Notes: generated by a model from the letters alone, not told the origin. Shown: positions 15,527 to 24,456, counted from the first letter of the stretch. The stretch: 32,796 bases of DNA from Hoeflea sp. (GCF_014359905.1 NZ_JACIYP010000064.1:1-32796); one strand, 5' to 3'. Numbers and translations are program-made.

Positions 15527-16386
15527 TTGGCTTCTCCGGCACGTTCATAGGCAATAAGGGCAGCGCGACGGGCCAAAACGCCCGCAGTGCTGGTGCGAAA
15601 CGCGACAGTGCCGCGTTTGTCGTCAAGCGGGTTGCAGGCTGCTTCGCAGGCCTTGGAAAGTGCCGCCAGGGCTGCATCATCCAGCTTGGTGCCGATGATC
15701 GCCCTTGCGGCGGCATCCACCAGCACGACCTTGGGGGCCACAGCGCCCAGAGCCACACGGGCAGCGGTGACGGTACCGCTGGTATCCAGGGTCAGGTTGA
15801 CCGCGGCAGAGGCCACAGCAATGTCCATCTCAGTTCGCGGGATAAAGCGCAGATAGGCGTCTGCCGATCTGGCCGGGCGGGCGGGCAGAAGGATCGAAGT
15901 TATGATCTCGCCTTTCCCCAGCGTTGTCCGCCCCGGACCTGCAGGAATATCCAGAACCGGACAATCGCGGTAACCTTTCGGCCCTTCAATGCGCACCACA
16001 GCATCGGCGGCAACAAGGGCCGGAACAGAATCGCCCGCAGGTGAGCCGTTGCACAGGTTGCCTGCCATCGTGCAGCGCCCTTGAACCTGAATTGATCCGA
16101 TCAGCCTTGCGGCCTCGACCACACCAGGCCACATGGCGCAAACACCGGCATGCTCGCCCAGTTCGGCACCAGCAACCGCGGCCCCTATCCGCAAACCGCC
16201 AGCCTCAGCGGTAATGTCGCGAATTCCCGGAATTTTCTTGATGTCGACCACAAGGTCGACCTTCAGATTGCCTAAATTCATCTGCACCAGCAGATCGGTT
16301 CCACCTGCCAATACTCGTGCATTTCCGGGCTCTTTGACAAGTGCCTCCGACGCTGCCTTGGCGCTTTGCGCAGACATGTATCTCAT
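15523..16386 (-). CDS. Molybdenum hydroxylase FAD-binding medium subunit
   Basis: 287 residues, standard for CoxM-like medium subunits. FAD-binding motifs are AGGTDLL (residues 27-33) and TMAGNLCNGSPAGDSVPAL. The C-terminal CO dehydrogenase flavoprotein domain includes YLRFIPRTEMDIAVASAAV and ARVALGAVAPKV. ATG 16386 is chosen although the frame stays open to 16719, because the upstream translation has no family resemblance and this start gives the normal N-terminus. It is the first gene of the hydroxylase-MoaD operon. It passes electrons from the iron-sulfur subunit to an external acceptor. Confidence 0.9.
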   Translation of the reverse strand: MRYMSAQSAKAASEALVKEPGNARVLAGGTDLLVQMNLGNLKVDLVVDIKKIPGIRDITAEAGGLRIGAAVAGAELGEHAGVCAMWPGVVEAARLIGSIQVQGRCTMAGNLCNGSPAGDSVPALVAADAVVRIEGPKGYRDCPVLDIPAGPGRTTLGKGEIITSILLPARPARSADAYLRFIPRTEMDIAVASAAVNLTLDTSGTVTAARVALGAVAPKVVLVDAAARAIIGTKLDDAALAALSKACEAACNPLDDKRGTVAFRTSTAGVLARRAALIAYERAGEAK

Positions 16387-16715
16387 GATGGGTTCATCCG
16401 ATTTCTTCAAGGTGACAATTAGCTGTTGGCCAATTCGTAGCGACTGACAACGGACATGGCTATGGGTTTTGCACACTCCAGCGGAGTTTAGGTCATACCG
16501 CCGGGATCTGGCCTTGAGGGTAGTGGGATCATCAACGCCAGGCAGAATCGCCTGGATGCTGCACATATTCAATGGTGCACAATGACATTCATTCCCAAGC
16601 CATATTACCGGATGGTGAACTGCGCTGAGGACGTTGTCAGAGTAACGAGCACTGACCATGGAAAGACCGCCGGACAAAGCCTTGTCCTTCCTTGGTCGTT
16701 GAATTGGCCACCCCG
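16387..16715 (-). promoter_or_regulatory. Leader and promoter region of the hydroxylase operon
   Basis: This 329-bp stretch lies between the LuxR-type gene (ends 16716) and the hydroxylase operon (starts 16386). It holds no convincing gene. Visible structures are ACTCC-AGC-GGAGT (16475-16487), CCAGGC with GCCTGG around a 6-nt loop (16538-16555), and GGACAA with TTGTCC around a 4-nt loop (16674-16689). The first is a candidate operator for the upstream regulator. The last lies just past the LuxR stop and could help end its transcript. No clear -35/-10 pair was identified. Confidence 0.4.
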
Positions 16716-17507
16716 TCAACTAGGGTTTTCTACCAATGTTTCGATAAAACCAGAGAACAATTCTCCTTGCGATCGAATTCTCAACTTCGAGTAGATGTTA
16801 CGCCGATGGATGCTAACGGTTCCGGGTGAAATCCCCAGTATCTTGCCGACCGCATCTGCCGAATGACCCTTGAGAGTGAATTCGACCACCTGACGCTCCC
16901 TTGGTGTCAAAACGCCGGCGCCAAAATTCTGGAAAGCTTGTTCTACGCTTTGGAGCAGGCCGGAACCCGACGAAGCCGGGTAATGGTTGCCAAATATCAC
17001 AGCAAGGTCGTGCCAGTGCCGTTGACAGGCAGCCTGGATAATTGGCCAAATCTCCAATATTTGGCGAAACTCCTTTGCCGAGAACGATTTTTCAGCGCGC
17101 ATCATGGATACAACCACGAACACGCTGCCCTGGATCTCGATGACAAATCCGACTTCCTCTGCCAGTCCCGTGCGCGCATAATAGCTGCGAAAATATTCGC
17201 CCTGAAAGAACCGGTCAGGAGCCAGATCGCGAATGCGATACAATCCTGACCCGATTTGATTTCCACACGCCAGAAAGAACGGATCAAGCAGATAGGGCCC
17301 TTCCTGATAGTCCTCAACAAAGATTTTGCGCTTCTGGTCGGGAAAATCGTCGAACAGATCCATAGGGCGAGCGGAGCCAAGATACCCGAACACCACGGTA
17401 TATTCGAATGGAACGACAGCTTTGAGGACGTTGGAGAGTTCCCTGGCAAAATTGCTGGTGCCAATTTCCGAAATCATTGCGCCGGTTGCCTCAATCCAGC
17501 CTTTCAT
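16716..17507 (-). CDS. LuxR-type helix-turn-helix transcriptional regulator
   Basis: 263 residues. The C-terminal ~65 residues form a LuxR/GerE helix-turn-helix: GVLTPRERQVVEFTLKGHSADAVGKILGISPGTVSIHRRNIYSKL. The N-terminal ~190 residues (KAVVPFEYTVVFGYLGSARPMDLF, DPFFLACGNQIGSGLYRIRDLAPD) match no named sensor domain I can place and are not an obvious autoinducer-binding domain. It is divergent from the polyamine-type uptake operon and upstream of the hydroxylase operon on the same strand, so it is the likely local regulator of both. The ligand is unknown. Confidence 0.85.
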   Translation of the reverse strand: MKGWIEATGAMISEIGTSNFARELSNVLKAVVPFEYTVVFGYLGSARPMDLFDDFPDQKRKIFVEDYQEGPYLLDPFFLACGNQIGSGLYRIRDLAPDRFFQGEYFRSYYARTGLAEEVGFVIEIQGSVFVVVSMMRAEKSFSAKEFRQILEIWPIIQAACQRHWHDLAVIFGNHYPASSGSGLLQSVEQAFQNFGAGVLTPRERQVVEFTLKGHSADAVGKILGISPGTVSIHRRNIYSKLRIRSQGELFSGFIETLVENPS

Positions 17508-17578
17508 TTCGAAATCTCCGCTGACAACGATCTACCATAAATATGATATATACAGCTTGATCGGCTTTTCCTAAAGTT

Positions 17579-17608
17579 TTGGCAATAGGAATGGTATTCA
17601 CCGATACT
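17579..17608 (+). promoter_or_regulatory. Candidate promoter of the pot-type operon
   Basis: TTGGCA (17579-17584) and GATACT (17603-17608) are spaced by 18 bp, resembling -35 and -10 boxes, ending 17 bp before the start codon of the first ATPase gene. This would give a very short leader. The 118-bp gap is AT-rich and shared with the divergent LuxR-type gene. Confidence 0.4.
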
Positions 17609-17625
17609 GAAAAAGATAGCAACAA

Positions 17626-18747
17626 ATGAACGATGAGGGATATGGCGTATCCACGCCTGCGACAGAACAGAAACCCATTGCCGAGCTTAGGAATGTGTCA
17701 AAGCGGTTCGGCAGTGTTCTGGCAGCCTGCGATCTCAACCTAGAGATAACGAAGGGAGAGTTCCTTTCCTTTCTTGGTCCGTCAGGCTGCGGCAAGACCA
17801 CGGCATTGCGAATGCTGGCCGGGTTCGAAGCGCCAAGCGAGGGTGATGTCTTGCTTGATGGCGAAGTGGTCAACACCCTTGATGCCCACCTTCGTCCCGT
17901 GAACATGGTGTTTCAGCACTATGCCCTGTTTCCTCATATGACGGTCGAGCAGAACATTGGCTATGGGCTGAAGCAGCAGCGCCCGCGCCTGCCGAAAAGC
18001 CTGATTGCCGAAAAGGTCAGCAAGGCTCTGGATGTGGTGCGGTTGGGCGGGTTTGAGAACCGGCGGATCTGGGAAATGTCAGGTGGACAGCAACAGCGGG
18101 TTGCCTTGGCGCGCGCCATTATCAATGAACCAAAACTGCTTTTGCTCGACGAGCCCATGGCGGCGCTGGACCGTAAACTGCGCAAGGAAATGCAGATCGA
18201 GCTGCAGAATTTGCAAAGACAACTTGGCATCACCTTTATTCTGGTCACCCACGACCAGGAAGAAGCGTTGTCGATGAGTGACCGCATCTGCGTTATGAAG
18301 GACGGCAGGATCGTCCAGATCGGCAGCCCCCAGGAGCTCTATGACCGGCCCAAGAACCGGTATGTGGCCGGGTTTGTCGGCACTTCGAATTTCTTTAACG
18401 GCAACGTGACCAAAGTCGCGGGGGCTTGCGCAAGTGTGCGTCTGGAAAACGGGGTTGAGGTCGAAGGGTCACCCGTTTCACCAGTGTCTGCCGGGCAGAG
18501 CGTTTGCATCAGTGTGCGGCCAGAGCAAATCAATCTGCACCGCACGAGCGAAGGCGCAACAGTGAAGGTCCTGAACAGGATTTTTTTGGGGGAGCACACC
18601 GAATATCTCGTGAAACATGACACGCTGGGCGAATTTTTCGTGCTCTCGCCTAGACAATCGGAATTGAACGATGGCCCGTTCAATACAGGCGACGTGCTGT
18701 TCGCCTCATGGGAGGCCAGCGCCGCTCTCGTTCTGGACAGCAACTAA
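17626..18747 (+). CDS. potA: Polyamine-type ABC transporter ATPase (PotA-like)
   Basis: 373 residues. Walker A is at residues 51-59 (GPSGCGKTT), the Q-loop in MVFQHYALFPHMTV, the signature MSGGQQQRVALARA, Walker B LLLLDEPMAALD and the switch His in VTHDQEEALSMSD. A C-terminal TOBE domain includes ISVRPEQINLH. The sequence is closest in style to PotA/PotG-like ATPases of spermidine/putrescine importers, a family that also transports other small cations and organic compounds. ATG 17626 has only a weak ribosome-binding site. It heads a five-gene operon with binding protein, two permeases and an oxidoreductase. Confidence 0.88.
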   Translation: MNDEGYGVSTPATEQKPIAELRNVSKRFGSVLAACDLNLEITKGEFLSFLGPSGCGKTTALRMLAGFEAPSEGDVLLDGEVVNTLDAHLRPVNMVFQHYALFPHMTVEQNIGYGLKQQRPRLPKSLIAEKVSKALDVVRLGGFENRRIWEMSGGQQQRVALARAIINEPKLLLLDEPMAALDRKLRKEMQIELQNLQRQLGITFILVTHDQEEALSMSDRICVMKDGRIVQIGSPQELYDRPKNRYVAGFVGTSNFFNGNVTKVAGACASVRLENGVEVEGSPVSPVSAGQSVCISVRPEQINLHRTSEGATVKVLNRIFLGEHTEYLVKHDTLGEFFVLSPRQSELNDGPFNTGDVLFASWEASAALVLDSN

Positions 18748-18779
18748 TCGAGCGGCATTCAACCAAAGGGAACAACGCT

Positions 18780-19940
18780 ATGACCAAAGTCACTGACCAT
18801 ATCTCAAAGCAAAAGTTCATGGAGGAGCTGTATCGCTTCAAAAAGGGCTCGATCACACGCCGCCATTTCCTCAATGTTACCGGCCTTGGCGCTGCCACAG
18901 CCGTCATGGGGGTAGCCCTGCCAGGTCTGCTCTCCCGGACCGCATTCGCCGCCGGCGAGATCGGAGACCGCGTGATCCTAGCGACGTGGCCCAATTACCA
19001 CGATCCGGCCAATTTTGAGGCCTTTACCGAAGCTACCGGCGCGCATGTGCAAATGAATGTGTTCGGGTCAAATGAAGAGATGCTGGCCAAGCTGCAAGCC
19101 GGCGGCACCGGCTGGGACGTGTTCGTGCCCACCAACTATACGATTACGACTTATGTCGGCGAGGACCTGATTGAGCCGCTCGATACGTCGATGCTGCCCA
19201 ATTATGATCCGGCTGCCTATGATCCACGCTTTTCCGACGCAGGTTCGGTGGATGGCAAGCTTTACGCCGTGCCGAAGGATTGGGGAACCACGGGCTATGT
19301 GGTGAACAACAACCACACCGGCGGCAAAAAACTGACCTCATGGAAAGAATTCTGGGATATGACCATGGACAGCTTCTCGGGGCGGACCATGGTGCATGAC
19401 TATCAGCTGACAACGATCGGCAATGCGCTGAAATACTTCGGTTATTCGTTCAACTCGATTGACGAAAAAGAGCTCGCTGACGCCGAGAAACTGTTGATCG
19501 ATGCCAAGCCGCACCTGTTCGCGATCTCGTCGGATTATCAGCCTTCCATCCGCAATGGTGACGCATGGATGTCCATGGCATGGACGGGTGACGGAAAGCA
19601 GCTCAACACCGATATGCCGGAAATCGAGTATGTCCTGGGTGTCGAGGGCGGCGAGATCTGGAGCGACTATTATGCCGTTCCGAAGGGTGCGCCGCATCGT
19701 GACGCTGCCTATGCGCTGATCAACTTCCTTCTGGATCCGCAGGTGAACGCCAAGGAAGTGCTGGCCCATGGCTACCCGACTGCCGATGCGCATACCAACA
19801 AGCTGCTGCCGGAATCGCTTCTGAACGATCCGATCCTGTATCCTGCGCAGGAGTTGTTGACCGCGCTGGAGTTTGGTGCGGCGGTCACGTTGACCGACCC
19901 GAACCGTGCCGAGCTTATGGCACGTTTCAAATCAGCTTGA
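18780..19940 (+). CDS. potD: Polyamine-type solute-binding protein (PotD-like)
   Basis: 386 residues. The N-terminus has an unusually long polar region, then TRRHFLNVTGLGAATAVMG, a twin-arginine-like motif with hydrophobic core, and likely cleavage after AFA; export by Tat is plausible. The mature protein has the PotD/PotF outline: VILATWPNYHDPANFEAFTEATG, GGTGWDVFVPTNYTI, KLYAVPKDWGTTGYVVN and AWTGDGKQLN. ATG 18780 has AAAGGGA upstream and follows the ATPase gene by 32 bp. It captures the substrate in the periplasm. Polyamine specificity is not assured, because relatives bind many small nitrogenous compounds. Confidence 0.88.
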   Translation: MTKVTDHISKQKFMEELYRFKKGSITRRHFLNVTGLGAATAVMGVALPGLLSRTAFAAGEIGDRVILATWPNYHDPANFEAFTEATGAHVQMNVFGSNEEMLAKLQAGGTGWDVFVPTNYTITTYVGEDLIEPLDTSMLPNYDPAAYDPRFSDAGSVDGKLYAVPKDWGTTGYVVNNNHTGGKKLTSWKEFWDMTMDSFSGRTMVHDYQLTTIGNALKYFGYSFNSIDEKELADAEKLLIDAKPHLFAISSDYQPSIRNGDAWMSMAWTGDGKQLNTDMPEIEYVLGVEGGEIWSDYYAVPKGAPHRDAAYALINFLLDPQVNAKEVLAHGYPTADAHTNKLLPESLLNDPILYPAQELLTALEFGAAVTLTDPNRAELMARFKSA

Positions 19941-19961
19941 TCAAAAACGGATAAGAACAAC

Positions 19962-20813
19962 ATGTCGATCCGCACGCGCAACTGGTTGCTGTTGGCCCCT
20001 GCCGGAACGTTGTTTCTGGCTCTGCTGATCGTGCCGTTGACGGTTGTTCTTATCTTTAGCTTTGGAGAGCGGGCGCCCGCCGGCGGCGTTGTGCCCACTT
20101 TCACCCTTGAGCAATATGCCAACCTGCCAGCGCGCTGGACAGCTTTCAAGAACACCTTGACGCTTGCCCCGATCGGGACGCTGGCAGCACTGCTCATTGC
20201 CTATCCTCTGGCTTATTTTCTAGCCGTCAGGGCCGACCCAAAATGGAAAACAATTCTGTTGATTTTGGTGATTGTGCCGTTCTGGACGTCGATCCTGATC
20301 CGAAGCTACGCTTGGATATTCCTCCTGGGTGGGCGCGGCCTGCCCGCGCTGCTAGAATTGATTGGGATCGACGGAGTACGTCTGATCAACACACCGTTCG
20401 CGGTTCTTGTCGGCATCATCTATGGCTATCTGCCACTGATGGTCTTTCCGATCTTTGTCAGCCTCGACCGGCTTGATAAACGCCTGCTGGAGGCATCCTC
20501 GGATCTTGGCGCACCGGCATGGCGTACGTTTTTGCAGGTCACATTGCCCTTGTCGATTTCCGGAATCGCAACGGGCTGCATGTTGGTCTTCATTCTGCTG
20601 ATGGGTGAGTTCCTGATCCCGGCCATGTTGGGCGGGGGCAAGGTCTTCTTCGTCGGCAATGCTCTGGTCGATCTGTTCCTGCAGTCGCGCAACTGGGCAT
20701 ATGGGTCTGCGGTCGCTGTCGCGCTGGTCGTCATCATGTTGATCACGGTCACAGTCTACATGCGGCTTATCAGCCGTCTCGGCGCAAGCCGCGATGATGT
20801 TGCTATCATGTGA
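19962..20813 (+). CDS. potB: Polyamine-type ABC permease (PotB-like)
   Basis: 283 residues with about six membrane spans, the first being WLLLAPAGTLFLALLIVPLTVVLIFSF. The EAA loop DKRLLEASSDLGAPAWRTFLQVTLPL contacts the ATPase. It starts 21 bp after the binding-protein gene and its stop is tightly followed by the second permease gene, so co-translation is likely. It forms half of the membrane channel of the importer. Confidence 0.88.
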   Translation: MSIRTRNWLLLAPAGTLFLALLIVPLTVVLIFSFGERAPAGGVVPTFTLEQYANLPARWTAFKNTLTLAPIGTLAALLIAYPLAYFLAVRADPKWKTILLILVIVPFWTSILIRSYAWIFLLGGRGLPALLELIGIDGVRLINTPFAVLVGIIYGYLPLMVFPIFVSLDRLDKRLLEASSDLGAPAWRTFLQVTLPLSISGIATGCMLVFILLMGEFLIPAMLGGGKVFFVGNALVDLFLQSRNWAYGSAVAVALVVIMLITVTVYMRLISRLGASRDDVAIM

Positions 20814-20823
20814 GGAGATGATC

Positions 20824-21642
20824 GTGAGACTTTACGCAATATCGGTTTATCTCTTCCTCTATATCCCCATCGGCGTGATTGCCCTTTTCAGTTTCAACGC
20901 CGGACGCAATGCCAGCCAGCTTCAGGGTTTTTCGACAAAGTGGTACGGTGTGGCGTTGTCCAATCCTTTTGTCATGGACGCGCTGAAAACCAGCCTGACC
21001 GTGGCCCTGACTGCCGCTCTTCTGGCGACGGTTTTCGGCACGATGGCCGCCGTCGCCTTGCAAGGGATCAAAGGTTCAGTGCGCAAGGTGTTCGATCTGT
21101 TGATCTATGTGGCCGTGATGATCCCGGGAATCGTGATCGGCATTGCCACATTGATCGGTCTTGTTACGGTGTTCGACCAGCTCAACCCGCTCATTGCAGC
21201 GATTTGGCCACACGGCGTCACGCCGCCGAAACTGAACATGGGTATCGGGTCGTTGATTGCAGCGCATTCGATGTTCCTGATGGCGCTTGTCATCATCATC
21301 GTCCGCGCACGGCTTGCCGGCATGGACCGCGCCCTGACGGAGGCGTCGTCAGATCTATATGCGACAGCCTTCGGCACCTTCCGGCAGGTGACGCTGCCGC
21401 TGATCTTCCCAGCTGTTCTGGCCGGTTTTCTGCTCAGCTTCACATTCAGCTTTGATGATTTCATCATCGCCTTTTTCGTCGCCGGGTCTGAAACCACACT
21501 GCCAATCTATGTGTTTTCGTCGATACGCCGAGGGGTTACTCCGGAAATCAATGCCATTGGCACCATGATTCTCGCGGTGTCGCTGATCCTTCTCGTCACG
21601 GCACAAATCCAACTGCGGCGGGGAGCCAAGCCGGACCGATGA
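20824..21642 (+). CDS. potC: Polyamine-type ABC permease (PotC-like)
   Basis: 272 residues from the chosen start. It has about six membrane spans, with EAA loop MDRALTEASSDLYATAFGTFRQVTLPL. The frame is open from 20794, and ATG codons at 20794, 20797 and 20818 are possible. GTG 20824 is chosen because AGGAG (20813-20817), which overlaps the upstream stop, lies 6 nt before it, and the protein then begins with the first membrane span (RLYAISVYLFLYIPIGVIALFSF). It pairs with the PotB-like subunit. Its stop overlaps the start of the dehydrogenase gene in an ATGA arrangement. Confidence 0.87.
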   Translation: MRLYAISVYLFLYIPIGVIALFSFNAGRNASQLQGFSTKWYGVALSNPFVMDALKTSLTVALTAALLATVFGTMAAVALQGIKGSVRKVFDLLIYVAVMIPGIVIGIATLIGLVTVFDQLNPLIAAIWPHGVTPPKLNMGIGSLIAAHSMFLMALVIIIVRARLAGMDRALTEASSDLYATAFGTFRQVTLPLIFPAVLAGFLLSFTFSFDDFIIAFFVAGSETTLPIYVFSSIRRGVTPEINAIGTMILAVSLILLVTAQIQLRRGAKPDR

Positions 21643-22439
21643 TGACTGTTACCCAAAAGATTGCCATCTCGCACTCTGGCCGATTGCTGCAAGGAAAAAT
21701 TGCCTTTGTCACCGGCGCCGGATCCGGCATTGGCCGGGCAAGCGCAATGGCCATGGCAAGGCAGGGCGCACATGTCATCATCACTGACGTGGATGCAGAG
21801 AAGGCCGCAAAGGTCGCAGGTGATCTGATCCGTGAAGGCCACAGCGCAACATCGCAGATGCTCGACGTGACTGACGACGACGCCTTGGGTTCAGCGATCG
21901 ATGGCACTGTTAAAAGCCTTGGCCGCCTGAATGTCTTGCATTCTCATGCGGGCTACCAGACCGAAGGCAGCCTCGAGGACGTGTCGCTGGAAGGAATGGA
22001 TCTTTCCTGGAAACTGAACGTGCGGTCACACTTCATGGCTTCTCGCGCTGTGGTAGGCCATATGAAATCCCAGGGCGGTGGCAGTGTCATCATCACATCG
22101 TCAAATTCTGGCGTGCAATATGACCGCGAAATGATTGCATATGCCACGACCAAACATGCTGTGGTGGCAATGACGCGTCAAATGGCAGCCGATTACGCTA
22201 GGTACAATGTGCGTTTCAATGCGCTTTGCCCCGGGTTCATCGATACGCCTTTCAATGCGGGATTTGAAAAACAGATGGGCGGACGCGGGGAACTGGAAAA
22301 CTACATTTCCCGCAACATTCCCATGGGTCGCTGGGGAACTGCAGACGAAATTGCCAATTCGGTGCTGTTCCTCGCTTCCGATATGTCGTCATTCATGACA
22401 GGACACGCATTGGTCGTGGATGGCGGGGAATCCATCTGA
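21639..22439 (+). CDS. Short-chain dehydrogenase/reductase (SDR)
   Basis: 266 residues. The Rossmann motif is TGAGSGIG near residue 25, an acidic TDVDAEKA after the second strand suggests NAD(H) preference, and the catalytic Ser and YATTK (Tyr-x-x-x-Lys) are in ITSSNSGVQYDREMIAYATTK. The conserved catalytic Asn is in WKLNVRSHF. The usual NNAG motif is replaced by HSHAG. The C-terminus FMTGHALVVDGGESI is classic. It overlaps the PotC-like gene by 4 bp, so its substrate is probably the imported compound or an early intermediate, oxidised in the cytoplasm. The specific alcohol or ketone is unknown. Confidence 0.9.
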   Translation: MMTVTQKIAISHSGRLLQGKIAFVTGAGSGIGRASAMAMARQGAHVIITDVDAEKAAKVAGDLIREGHSATSQMLDVTDDDALGSAIDGTVKSLGRLNVLHSHAGYQTEGSLEDVSLEGMDLSWKLNVRSHFMASRAVVGHMKSQGGGSVIITSSNSGVQYDREMIAYATTKHAVVAMTRQMAADYARYNVRFNALCPGFIDTPFNAGFEKQMGGRGELENYISRNIPMGRWGTADEIANSVLFLASDMSSFMTGHALVVDGGESI

Positions 22440-22516
22440 CTTCCGAGCGCACGGTGTTGACTATTACTAGAGATTGACCCGGATATCCGTCTGGCGGCAA
22501 CCCCATTCGATCACGC

Positions 22517-22592
22517 TAGAGCGTTTCCGTCCTTTTCTGAATCGGATCGGATTCCCAAATAAGTTTTGTTCTGATTCACTGATGCTGGCTGG
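22517..22592. repeat. Possible IS end remnant beside the IS6 copy
   Basis: The sequence around CTAGAGCGTTTCCGT and GAATCGGATCGGATTCCC, ending GATTCACTGATGCTGGCTGG, resembles terminal sequences of IS630/IS5-type elements common in rhizobia. It stops exactly at the IS6 inverted repeat, so an older element end may have been interrupted. This rests on recalled resemblance and is tentative. The rest of the gap back to 22440 shows nothing definite. Confidence 0.25.
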
Positions 22593-23410
22593 GGCACCGT
22601 AAAGTTAACCTACACCGTGCAAAAATGTTGCGCACGGCTTTAGCCTATGTGGTTTGCAGGCGTGCTATTTGGTTCCACAGCTCCATCGCTTCGGTTCTCA
22701 GTTCGCGGTGGTGGTCTGATGAGATCTCGTGGCGTGGAATGTGAAAAAGGTTGGCGACAGGGTCATGAATAGAAACGAAACGCTGGAGATGTCGGGCTGA
22801 CTTGAAACCCTTCATGATCCGTTCTCGTCGCCGGGTCGGTTGATGGGAGTTCTCCGCTCGGTTGTTCAGGCCCTTGTGCGAACGATGCTCAACGCCGGGC
22901 ATGATGTCGCGCTTTGCTGCGCCGTAAGATCGCAGTTTGTCGGTGATCATGACGCGGGGCGAATGCCTCTGTCCTTTCATAAGCTTTCGCATAAGGCGTT
23001 TGGCGGCCTTGGCGTTGCGGCGGCTCTGCACCAGAACATCCAGAACAAAACCGTCCTGATCGACGGCGCGCCAGAGCCAGTGTTTCGTGCCGCCAATGGA
23101 GATGACGACCTCATCGAGGTACCATTTGTCGCCAAGCTTGCCGGCGGATCGCCTCCGGATATCATTGGCGAAATGCCTGCCGAATTTCTCCACCCAGAAG
23201 CGCACGGTCTGGTGCGAAACGATGATGCCACGCGCCGCCAGCAAATCTTCGACCATGCGCAGGCTGAGCGGAAAACGAATATAGAGCCACACGGCGTGAG
23301 CAATCACTTCAGCTGGAAACCGGTGGCGGCGATAAAGGCTATCACGAGTGACTTGGGTCATGCTGAAAGATCGCACAGCTCGATCGCAGACAGGTTAACT
23401 TTACGGTGCC
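22593..23410 (-). mobile_element. IS6-family insertion sequence, complete
   Basis: An 818-bp element bounded by perfect 19-bp inverted repeats: GGCACCGTAAAGTTAACCT at 22593-22611 and its complement at 23392-23410. It carries one transposase gene on the minus strand. The 8-bp flanks (CTGGCTGG left, CTCCGGTC right) differ, so no target duplication is present. That suggests rearrangement through replicon fusion or exchange between copies. A second copy in opposite orientation starts at 32699. Confidence 0.9.
22645..23361 (-). CDS. IS6-family transposase
   Basis: 238 residues, normal for IS6/IS26-type DDE transposases. The N-terminal helix-turn-helix region is followed by SLRMVEDLLAARGIIVSHQT. 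The catalytic triad is Asp in WYLDEVV, Asp in VMITDKLRSYGAA and Glu in NRAENSHQPTRRRER. ATG 23361 is preferred over an upstream start because MTQVTRDSLYRRHRFP is the family N-terminus and fits between the inverted repeats. The gene is intact, so the element is probably active. IS6 transposition is replicative and fuses replicons, leaving two direct copies. Confidence 0.93.
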   Translation of the reverse strand: MTQVTRDSLYRRHRFPAEVIAHAVWLYIRFPLSLRMVEDLLAARGIIVSHQTVRFWVEKFGRHFANDIRRRSAGKLGDKWYLDEVVISIGGTKHWLWRAVDQDGFVLDVLVQSRRNAKAAKRLMRKLMKGQRHSPRVMITDKLRSYGAAKRDIMPGVEHRSHKGLNNRAENSHQPTRRRERIMKGFKSARHLQRFVSIHDPVANLFHIPRHEISSDHHRELRTEAMELWNQIARLQTT

Positions 23411-24456
23411 CTCCGGTCTCCTCTCAGGCCGTGCACTTGAACATCTCCTGAAGCGATAGGTCGTTATTTGGCTATGAAAGCGGGGGTCACAGATTGTCAG
23501 CGCCGGCACCGCCACTCAACGGCGTTTCGGACCGTAGCCCCGCTTACGCTTTCTTCTAAGTACATCCAGCAACAACTCGAGGGCGTCCAACTCTCGTGTA
23601 AAATAGTGTCGTTTTTCCTGTCCCTTTGAACCGATCCTCCCCCATCGCCGAGCGACACATATTTCGCCAAACAGGGACGTTGAGAGTGAGAGAACATAAA
23701 AGCGAGCCAAATTTTTCGAGGCGTCCCTACGTTCTATACGGATCTGACAAGACTGTGTGTTCATGTGGCCAGGATCGGTGAACTGTGTCTACTCGTCCAA
23801 CGACTATTTTGAATCGGTTGTCCTCGGTCGATTCACATTGTTGATGAGGGTGGCACCTCGGCATCATCCGTCGCTGCTGTCGCTTGATCGGCAGCTCGTA
23901 CATCAAGTAAACATTCGGCTTGAGGCTGCGGAGGATATGGCCGGAGGGCTTCTGGCAGGTCATCGAACTCAGCTTGTGGTGTTGGCAAACCGTGTTACCA
24001 AGCGAAAGGTGCTTGATGGTGAAGAGGTGAGAGCGGTGTTCAGTGCAGGCAGGAACGCAGCATCGGAAAACGCAAAGGAGCCGTGAAACCGCGGTCCAGA
24101 AAGCTCTTACCGCTTTGCCAGATCCGACTCCTCCGATTCTGATCTCAGCCCCGGCGATTCGAAAACTTACTCGAGTGTTGCCGACTTCCAAGAAGGCGCG
24201 TGGGACCAAGCATGACTGGAAGCCGGCGCACCACGCAAGATGTTCCAACCTGGCGCACATTTCAGGCGGCCAGCCTAGACTATCGAGTGCGCCTCTGCAT
24301 GTATTAAGTGTAAATCTGGAAGCTGGCTGTACCCGTTCACGGCAACTAGGACCAATGGCTTGGTAAAAGTCACCAAATACCCAGGGCGGTATCGGTTCAC
24401 AGCCCCTGCCCTCTAACATTTCGGGCTGGTATGCAGTGACGGTGCTCTGCGTCGCT
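23411..24456. other. Degraded region without recognisable genes
   Basis: Between the IS6 right end and the FAH-like fragment I see no convincing gene. GC content is lower than in the flanking operons. The longest frames are 23727-24473 on the minus strand (rich in Cys, His and Trp, no family resemblance) and 23757-24086 on the plus strand (109 residues including LLSLDRQLVHQVNIRLEAAEDMAGG, not recognised). Neither has a good ribosome-binding site or neighbour coupling. The stretch looks like decayed or shuffled DNA left by earlier insertions. Confidence 0.4.
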
